Assembly: GCA_902490405.1 (NCBI GenBank)
Contig: CABUDS010000026.1
Coordinates: forward strand, 1-31,985
Direction: 5' to 3'
Source of the DNA: an uncultured Collinsella sp.
GTDB lineage: Bacteria; Actinomycetota; Coriobacteriia; Coriobacteriales; Coriobacteriaceae
Length of the DNA: 31,985 bases
The position numbers were made by a program, and so were the translations under genes. A model generated the notes under the pieces. That model made no database searches. It saw only the letters and a list, made by a program, of their open reading frames with translations, and was not told the DNA's origin. Positions within the stretch are counted from its first letter, which is position 1, and each line of letters starts with the position of its first letter. Of this stretch, positions 6,778-11,968 are shown piece after piece.

Positions 6778-7719
6778 AGCGAGGGCCGTGCGGATGAATG
6801 GGTCGCCGAGGGCCTCGCGGAGCCAGGGGGCCAGCTGCTCGGGGTGACCCTGCAGGTAGCCGTCGAGCTCGGACGGAGCCACGCGGCGCACCTCCGAGAT
6901 CTCCTCTTGGTTGATATGCAGCTCGCCCGGCTCAACATGGGCAAGGTAGACCTCGCACCATTCGCACTCGCAGCGGCCGTCGCCGTGGTCCTCGCGGTAC
7001 ACCACGTGTCCGAGGTGCTCGAGCTGATCGGGCTCACGCGCAATGCCGAGCTCTTCGTTGATGCGGCGCGCCGTGGCGGCCGCGACGTCTTCCCCGGGGA
7101 GCGGATGGCCGGCGCAGCTATCGGCCAGCACCCCGCCCCACAGGCGCTTGAGCGGACTGCGGCGACAGAGCAGTAGGCGCGCGTCTTCGCCCCGGCCCTC
7201 GACCAAAAGCGTCAGAAATGCCTGATGCAGGATGCCCTCGCCGGTATGGGCCCCGATGCGATCGACGGGGCCGAGCGCCTCGCCGGTCGCGGCATCGACC
7301 GCCACGACCTCGGCGCCCGCGCCGCCCTCATCCCAGCCGGCGCGCAGAATGCGGGCTGCGGCTTCCTCGAGCGCGGCGATGAGCTCCTTGGTGGTGTCGA
7401 GCACGCGCTGCAGGTCGTCACCGCTCGCCTGTTCAACATGAAAACCCGTGCTTGCAACTACCGGCACGCCAAAGCGCGTGGCCAGCGCCGCCGCGATATC
7501 GTGCGCCGGGATCTCGTCTCGATGGCACGGGACAGCCAGGATGCTCACCGTTGCCGTGCGCCCGGGCTCGGGGCGCGGAATGGCCTGAGCCGTGGCGCCC
7601 AGGTGAGCAAACTCCGGCGAGCAGGCGTACACCGCCATGCCTCGCGGCGTCACCGTCAGCTGGGCCTCGAGCGCAAACCTGCCCTCGCCCACTGCAACCT
7701 TTGTCGCATGCATACCCAT
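6772..7719 (-). CDS. LpdD-like prenyl-flavin chaperone domain fused to an IPP-isomerase-like NUDIX domain
   Basis: The start at 7717-7719 has AGGAG 5 nt upstream, giving 315 residues. Residues 12-125 resemble LpdD, the small protein of Lactobacillus gallate decarboxylase gene sets: FAHLGATAQAIPRP at 37-50, PCHRDE at 64-69, STGFHVEQASGDDL at 90-103. Residues 155-312 resemble type 1 isopentenyl-diphosphate isomerase: LHQAF at 164-168, LLLCRRSPLKRLW, SCAGHPLPGE, RRINEELGI, ECEWCEVY at 251-258 (two Glu aligning with the metal/catalytic Glu pair of E. coli Idi) and LHINQEEI. Idi makes dimethylallyl diphosphate, the source of the prenyl group UbiX adds to FMN. One protein may therefore supply the prenyl donor and handle the cofactor for the neighbouring UbiD. 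The Cys before GHP is one position off the usual catalytic site. Function is inferred. Confidence 0.8.
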   Translation of the reverse strand: MGMHATKVAVGEGRFALEAQLTVTPRGMAVYACSPEFAHLGATAQAIPRPEPGRTATVSILAVPCHRDEIPAHDIAAALATRFGVPVVASTGFHVEQASGDDLQRVLDTTKELIAALEEAAARILRAGWDEGGAGAEVVAVDAATGEALGPVDRIGAHTGEGILHQAFLTLLVEGRGEDARLLLCRRSPLKRLWGGVLADSCAGHPLPGEDVAAATARRINEELGIAREPDQLEHLGHVVYREDHGDGRCECEWCEVYLAHVEPGELHINQEEISEVRRVAPSELDGYLQGHPEQLAPWLREALGDPFIRTALAM

Positions 7720-7760
7720 GGGATCTCCTGTCGCCCGCAATGTACCTGAGACCATCTTCG

Positions 7761-7786
7761 CCTGTATTGCGACTATACAGGCAAGC
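7761..7786 (-). promoter_or_regulatory. Candidate MerR operator-promoter for the LpdD-IDI gene
   Basis: A perfect 8-bp inverted repeat (GCCTGTAT / ATACAGGC, 7760-7782) forms the dyad. On the minus strand TTGCCT is followed by 19 bp and then GAAGAT, a plausible -35/-10 pair about 40 bp upstream of the start codon. It shares 21 of 26 positions with the site at 6622-6647. It also lies upstream of the divergent MFS gene and may affect it. Confidence 0.6.
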
Positions 7787-7792
7787 ACAGCC

Positions 7793-7822
7793 TGCGACAA
7801 AGGAGGCAGGCACCTGACACAT
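7793..7822. repeat. Degenerate dyad-B-like sequence
   Basis: TGCGACAAAGG at the left end and TGACACAT at the right end recall the ends of the dyad B repeats at 1845 and 19318, with a different centre containing GGCAGGCACC. It lies in the divergent gap before the MFS gene. The relation is by eye only. Confidence 0.35.
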
Positions 7823-7880
7823 TCTGTTAGAGTTGCAGGGATTGAATCCCGCTTATTCATGCGACATTGGAGTGACAACC

Positions 7881-9116
7881 TTGACCGCCGCAACCACGTC
7901 TAAAAGTAAGTCAACCGCCGCCGCGCTCTCCCCCGCGCGCACCAAGCTCTGCCTGGCGCTGCTCGTGCTGTTGGGATTCTCGCTCGGCTGCTCAGAGTTC
8001 GTGGTCATCGGCATCGAAAGCGACTTGGCGACGGAACTCGGCATATCACTTGCCACTGCAGGCCAGCTCATCAGCGTGTTCGCGCTCGTCTACGCCATCG
8101 CTACGCCGGCGCTTGCGCTCAGCACGGGGCGATTCCGCCGCTACCAGCTGCTCGTGTGCTACAGCATCGTCTTTGTACTCGGCAACCTGGTCATGGCGTT
8201 GGCGCCCAACTTCCAGGTGCTGTTTATCTCGCGCATTGTCCTGGGCTCTGTCTCGGGCGCGCTGCTCGCCGTGGGCGTGACGTACATCCCAGAGCTGCTG
8301 TCCCCGCAGCAAACTTCGCTTGCCATCTCGGTGGTATATGGTGCGTTTTCCGTGGCAATGGTCTTTGTCACTTCGATCGGCAAGTTTGTGGCCGACACGC
8401 TCGATTGGCACGTGGCCATGTACGGTACGCTGACCTTTGCCGTTTTGATCTGCGGAGCGCTCGTGGCGTTTATGCCGCGCGCCGGACAGACCGACGAACC
8501 CGCTACCTTCCGCGAGCAGGCGGGTCTGCTACGCGAACCGAGCATCATCACCGGCATGCTCATCTTTTTGTTTGGCGTGGGATCGGTCTATGTGTTCTAC
8601 GGCTACGTGACGCCTTATCTTGAGCAGGTGCTGGGCATGGGCACTGTTCAGGCGAGCACCACGCTTATGGCCTACGGCGTGTTCTGCCTGATCTCGAACA
8701 TCCTGGGCGGATGGATCGACGCACGTTTTGGCATGAAGGCACTGCTTGTGACGTTTGTGCTGCAGGCTGCGGCGTTGCTCGGGCTGTTTGCCGTGGGCGG
8801 CACCATGCCGCTCGCGCTGGTCTTTGTCTTTAGCTTGGCGCTGCTCATGTACCTGTTCTCAGTCTCGTGCATCACACACTTTATGGACGTGGCACGCAGC
8901 CGCCATCCCAAATCGATGGTACTCGCGAGCTCGGTAGAACCCATGGCGTTTAACGTCGGCATTTCGTTTGGCACCGCAGTGGGCGGCGCCGTGGTGAGCA
9001 GCGTTGGCATTGCCTACGTTGGCGCGGTTGGTGCCGCGTTCTCGCTTGTGGCCTGGGCGCTTACGCTGGTGACGATTAAGCTGGCTCGCTGGGAGCGCAA
9101 GCGGGCGAGGGCGTAA
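7881..9116 (+). CDS. MFS transporter, DHA1/AraJ-type efflux permease
   Basis: The best start is the TTG at 7881, with GGAG 8 nt upstream, giving 411 residues; the longer frame back to 7833 also begins with TTG and lacks a ribosome site. Twelve hydrophobic segments are visible. LGFSLGCSEFVVIGI in helix 1, the GRFRRYQLLV loop after helix 2, and ISRIVLGSVSGALLAVGVTYIPELLSPQQ in helices 4-5 fit the AraJ/PbuE/YdhP drug-, purine- or sugar-efflux group. It would export a small molecule using the proton gradient. It diverges from the LpdD-IDI gene, sharing a 161-bp gap with a MerR-like dyad, so export of an aromatic compound is conceivable but unproven. A phosphatase gene follows 51 bp later. Confidence 0.85.
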   Translation: MTAATTSKSKSTAAALSPARTKLCLALLVLLGFSLGCSEFVVIGIESDLATELGISLATAGQLISVFALVYAIATPALALSTGRFRRYQLLVCYSIVFVLGNLVMALAPNFQVLFISRIVLGSVSGALLAVGVTYIPELLSPQQTSLAISVVYGAFSVAMVFVTSIGKFVADTLDWHVAMYGTLTFAVLICGALVAFMPRAGQTDEPATFREQAGLLREPSIITGMLIFLFGVGSVYVFYGYVTPYLEQVLGMGTVQASTTLMAYGVFCLISNILGGWIDARFGMKALLVTFVLQAAALLGLFAVGGTMPLALVFVFSLALLMYLFSVSCITHFMDVARSRHPKSMVLASSVEPMAFNVGISFGTAVGGAVVSSVGIAYVGAVGAAFSLVAWALTLVTIKLARWERKRARA

Positions 9117-9167
9117 GCGCAGATGCGATACTCGAGCTCGATGATGGCGATCGAAAGGAAACCGCAT

Positions 9168-9614
9168 ATGCAACGTGTACTGTTTATCTGCCATGGGAAC
9201 ATCTGCCGCTCGACGATGGCTGAGTCAGTGCTTACCGAGCTCGTGCGCCGCGCTGGGCGCGAGGGCGAGTTTGCCATTGATTCCGCTGCGACGTCGACCG
9301 AGGAGATTGGCAACCCGCCGCATCATGGCACTGTTGCCAAGCTGCGCGAGGTCGGGATTCCCGTCGTTGCCCACCGCGCGCGCCAGGTGCGTCGAGCAGA
9401 GTATGGCAACTGGGATCACATTGTCTATATGGATGCTGAGAACGCGCGCGGCCTGCGTCGCATCTTTGGCGACGACCCCGACGACAAGATTACGCGCTTG
9501 CTCGATTGGACCGAGCGCCCCGGCGACGTGGCCGATCCCTGGTACACCGGCAACTTCGATGCCACCTACCGCGACGTGCTCGACGGTTGCACTGCTATGC
9601 TCGAGCAGCTGTAA
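9168..9614 (+). CDS. Low-molecular-weight protein tyrosine phosphatase
   Basis: The start at 9168 is preferred because it places MQRVLFICHGNICRS at the N-terminus as usual and has AAAGGAAA upstream; length is 148 residues, typical. The P-loop C-H-G-N-I-C-R-S (CX5R) at residues 8-15 holds the catalytic Cys and Arg. DPWYTGNF at about 122-129 supplies the general-acid Asp, and SAATSTEEIGNPPH follows the P-loop as in the family. It removes phosphate from phosphotyrosine in the cytosol; partners are often capsule or kinase systems, none of which is visible nearby. It lies 51 bp after the MFS gene on the same strand and may share its transcript. Confidence 0.93.
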   Translation: MQRVLFICHGNICRSTMAESVLTELVRRAGREGEFAIDSAATSTEEIGNPPHHGTVAKLREVGIPVVAHRARQVRRAEYGNWDHIVYMDAENARGLRRIFGDDPDDKITRLLDWTERPGDVADPWYTGNFDATYRDVLDGCTAMLEQL

Positions 9615-9744
9615 TCGATGAAATGCAGAGTTTTTAGAGCCACAAATCGGATGAAATGCAGAAATTTGACCTTACTCGCGCACAGAACAACGACGACAAC
9701 GCCTAAGCGTAGGCATAAGCGAAGTCGGAATTCCCATATACAAA

Positions 9745-9869
9745 TCGAGCGTGGTTTTTCTCCCGCATATAAATCGAGCGTGGATTTTCTCCCACTTTGA
9801 GCGTTCAAGTGCGCTCTAAACGGGAGAAAATCCACGCTCATTTTCTCGGCGGGAGATAATCCACGCTCA
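9745..9869. repeat. Four-arm symmetric nested palindrome
   Basis: Four copies of TCGAGCGTGGATTTTCTCCC-like sequence are present: two forward (9745-9764, 9774-9793) and two inverted (9822-9840, 9851-9869). All are placed symmetrically around position 9807, with a 29-bp step on each side. An inner GAGCG / CGCTC pair adds a tip. It fills the convergent gap between the phosphatase and the TIGR04076-like gene and may act as a two-way terminator. The 5' part of the gap also holds a direct repeat GATGAAATGCAGA (9618 and 9651). Confidence 0.85.
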
Positions 9870-9870
9870 A

Positions 9871-10200
9871 CTACTCGTCGACGATCTCGGCAAGCCAAAC
9901 GTTCAACGTATCGACCTCGGGGCAGCAGAACTTTGCCGTACCGGGCTCGTTGCCGGGCACGGTTCCGCCATAGCGCAGGATATCGATATAGGGAAAGCCC
10001 ACGTGGCAGGCCATGGCGCACATCTTGCCGCGGTCTCTATCAAAGTCAAAGACATCGCCCGGCTTGTGCCCGTGATGGCAGCGGCACGTCCCCAGCTGGT
10101 CCACGCAGCTCACGCGGATACGCGGACGCTTGCCACGCGGCGCGCCGAGCGGTCTGTTCTCGCCCGCAGGCTTGACGCCGCCCTCACCAGCATTACTCAT
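9871..10200 (-). CDS. TIGR04076-like small cysteine-containing protein
   Basis: The ATG at 10198-10200 overlaps the end of the kinase gene (ATGAGTAA), so the 109-residue product is translationally coupled. Residues 1-30 are basic and flexible. The core has GTCRCHHGHKPGDVFDFDRD, GKMCAMACHVGFPYIDILRYGG and FCCPEVDTLNVWLAEI, a spaced Cys/His and GG pattern that I recognise as the TIGR04076 family. No biochemical role is established for that family; the Cys residues suggest metal binding or redox chemistry. Pairing with a pyridoxal-kinase-like gene may be meaningful but is unexplained. The stop directly abuts the four-arm palindrome. Confidence 0.7.
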   Translation of the reverse strand: MSNAGEGGVKPAGENRPLGAPRGKRPRIRVSCVDQLGTCRCHHGHKPGDVFDFDRDRGKMCAMACHVGFPYIDILRYGGTVPGNEPGTAKFCCPEVDTLNVWLAEIVDE

Positions 10201-11017
10201 GGTCAATCACATCCAGGCAGGCCTCGATGGGAAGGCCGGCCGACTTGTCCTCTTGGTCGGCATTGCGCTCGATAAGCTCAGCCACCACACGCATGGCATC
10301 GGACGTCGCGCGCTGCAGACTCCAACCTGCCATAACGCGGCCGACGAGCACCGCCGAAAACGTGTCGCCCGTGCCCGGGAAATAGACCGGAATGAGCTCA
10401 AATGGAATCGTGAAGTACTCCCCCGCCACATGGTCGTAACCGATAACCGCGTTCGTGCCATTGACCACGGCGCTCGTAATGACTACCGACTTGGCACCCA
10501 GCTCGCGCACGGCGTCCACAAGGGCGCGGGCCTCATCGGGCGTGATCTGCTCTGCAATAGGCGCATCGGTGAGCAGACAGGCCTCGGTGTAGTTGGGCAC
10601 CGCGTAGTCTGCGCACTCCAGCAGGTGCTGCATAAGGCCAATCGTGGACTCGGGCACACCGGCATAGAGCTTGCCGTTGTCGCCCATGATGGGGTCGACG
10701 AACACCTTGGTGCCCTTTTGCGCGCGACGGTGGCAGAAGTCCGAAATAATGCGCGTCTCTTCCTCGGTCACGATAAAGCCGGTCGAGATGGCGTCGAACT
10801 CAAAGCCGAGCTCCTCCCAGATAGCGAGGCTTTGGCGCACGTACTCAGTGGTGTCGTGGATGTAGAACTTGGGGTAGTTGAGCGTGTCGGAAACGAGCGC
10901 CGTCGGCAGGTTGTGAATGCGATAGCCCATGTGCGACAGCACCGGCAGCATGGCAGAAAGCGCGACCTTGCCGTAGCCGCACATATCGTTGATCAGCAGC
11001 AGCTGAGTGTTCTTCAT
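10193..11017 (-). CDS. Pyridoxal/pyridoxamine kinase-like ribokinase-fold kinase
   Basis: The start at 11015-11017 has AAGGGAG upstream and gives 274 residues. MKNTQLLLINDMCGYGKVALSAMLPVLS at the N-terminus, FVDPIMGDNGKLY near residue 110, VPNYTEACLL in the middle and FPGTGDTFSAVLVG near 220 mark a PdxY/PdxK-type member of the ribokinase superfamily. The Asp of GTGD is the catalytic base. Such enzymes phosphorylate pyridoxal, pyridoxamine or hydroxymethylpyrimidine in the cytosol to salvage PLP or thiamine precursors. Opening with INDMCGYGKV (instead of SHVVYG in PdxY) is typical of the Firmicutes/actinobacterial pyridoxamine-kinase group. It overlaps the downstream TIGR04076-like gene by 8 bp. 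Confidence 0.87.
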   Translation of the reverse strand: MKNTQLLLINDMCGYGKVALSAMLPVLSHMGYRIHNLPTALVSDTLNYPKFYIHDTTEYVRQSLAIWEELGFEFDAISTGFIVTEEETRIISDFCHRRAQKGTKVFVDPIMGDNGKLYAGVPESTIGLMQHLLECADYAVPNYTEACLLTDAPIAEQITPDEARALVDAVRELGAKSVVITSAVVNGTNAVIGYDHVAGEYFTIPFELIPVYFPGTGDTFSAVLVGRVMAGWSLQRATSDAMRVVAELIERNADQEDKSAGLPIEACLDVIDHE

Positions 11018-11142
11018 GAGGGTCTCCCTTGTTTCGGGTGCGGCGCGGCAGCGCCACAGTGCGACTAAGTGTAGCGCAGGGGGCATTGCGAGCGGGCGGT
11101 GGCGCCGTGGAGGTCAAATTGTTGCGGAAAGGTTTCGGAAAA

Positions 11143-11173
11143 TGATCCCTTTTCCTCCGTCCCCAAGGGATCA
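11143..11173. repeat. Inverted repeat TGATCCCTT / AAGGGATCA
   Basis: Perfect 9-bp arms with a 13-nt loop, in the divergent gap upstream of the kinase gene. GATCACATG after the right arm recurs as AATCACATG at 11199. Purpose is unclear. Confidence 0.5.
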
Positions 11174-11224
11174 CATGCACCGAAGCGGACCGTGGCGGAA
11201 TCACATGTTGAGGACGGACAGCGA

Positions 11225-11322
11225 AAACGCTCCTAAGCGAGCAAGGTGACGTGAAAGAGGAGGGCATAGGCCTTGTGGCCATGCCCGACGATTGAACGCC
11301 AGATTGCCGCTTAGGAGCGTTT
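11225..11322. repeat. Nested palindrome with 15-bp outer arms
   Basis: Outer arms 11225-11239 and 11308-11322 pair perfectly (AAACGCTCCTAAGCG and its complement). An inner hairpin GGGCATAGGCC / GGCCATGCCC lies at 11262-11286. No ORF is convincing within it. The layout suggests a small REP- or MITE-like element or a structured RNA. Confidence 0.65.
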
Positions 11323-11338
11323 GCAGCGTCGAGCGGGT

Positions 11339-11362
11339 ACGGCGTTTGGTAAAACGCCGTAA
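11339..11362. other. Perfect 10-bp hairpin upstream of the MarR promoter
   Basis: TACGGCGTTT, a 4-nt loop GGTA, then AAACGCCGTA. No U-run follows on either strand. It insulates the MarR promoter or shields it from upstream reading; a function is not shown. Confidence 0.5.
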
Positions 11363-11371
11363 CTTAATAAG

Positions 11372-11440
11372 TTTGGTACCTTGACAATCAGTTAGGTACC
11401 TCTAGAATCACTTAGGTACAAAACAATCCCTCTACCTAAC
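11372..11440 (+). promoter_or_regulatory. MarR-operon promoter with three direct operator repeats
   Basis: TTGACA (11381-11386) and TAGAAT (11403-11408), 16 bp apart, form a strong promoter. The motif TTTGGTACC or TTAGGTAC occurs at 11372, 11392 and 11412, exactly 20 bp apart on one DNA face, flanking the -35 and -10. An inverted half-site TACCTAAC follows at 11433-11440. The following gene encodes a MarR regulator, so autorepression is likely. Confidence 0.8.
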
Positions 11441-11464
11441 TAAAGAAAGGAGCAATGCAGCGAC

Positions 11465-11968
11465 ATGTGTGTTGAACCACTCGTCTATCCGCACGAGCCC
11501 GGCGGCGACCCGTCACAGCCTGCGGATGTACCCGAAGCGGTCAGCGCCGAAGACAAACTCGCCAAGCGCATCCTGAGCGGCCTGGGCTTTTGCGGCCATT
11601 ACATGCATTTTCATGGCGGAGGCGTGTCCGGCAAGGCGCCCATCATCTGCCTGCTGGCCAAGCAACCCGGCGGCGAGATGTCGCAGCAGGAGCTCGGCAT
11701 GCACTTCGACCTCAAGCCGGGATCGCTTTCCGAGATCCTGTCCAAGCTCGAGCTCAACGGCCTCATCGAGCGCAGCCGTAACCCCAAGGATCGACGGCAG
11801 CTCACCATTCGCCTGACCGAAACCGGCCGGGAAAACGCCCGCATCGACCAGGCAGCCCGCATTCGCTTTAGAGAGCAGGCCTTTAGCGCGCTCACCCATG
11901 ACGAGCGCGAGGACCTCGCCGAAATGCTCGATAAAATCCGCGTAACCTGGGAGGAACTGGATGATTAA
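11465..11968 (+). CDS. MarR family transcriptional regulator
   Basis: This 167-residue protein starts with a Pro/Ala-rich tail, then a helix (AEDKLAKRILSGLGFCGHYMHFHG) and the winged helix: PIICLLAKQPGGEMSQQELGMHFDLKPGSLSEILSKLELNGLIERSRNPKDRRQLTIRLTETG at about residues 60-122. The recognition helix (KPGSLSEILSKLE) and the DRRQ wing are typical MarR features. It likely represses its own operon through the TTAGGTAC repeats just upstream and is released by a compound the exporter removes. The spacing from AAAGGAG to the ATG is rather long (12 nt). Its last 8 bp overlap the first ABC gene (ATGATTAA), giving translational coupling. Confidence 0.92.
   Translation: MCVEPLVYPHEPGGDPSQPADVPEAVSAEDKLAKRILSGLGFCGHYMHFHGGGVSGKAPIICLLAKQPGGEMSQQELGMHFDLKPGSLSEILSKLELNGLIERSRNPKDRRQLTIRLTETGRENARIDQAARIRFREQAFSALTHDEREDLAEMLDKIRVTWEELDD

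Noticed and set aside
9745..9869. CRISPR array
   Set aside because: Only four repeat units, two inverted relative to the others, with 9-10 nt between neighbours; this is a nested palindrome and no cas gene is near.
11372..11440. Short CRISPR or tandem repeat at the MarR promoter
   Set aside because: Three 9-bp words at 20-bp steps flank promoter boxes; operator repeats explain them better.
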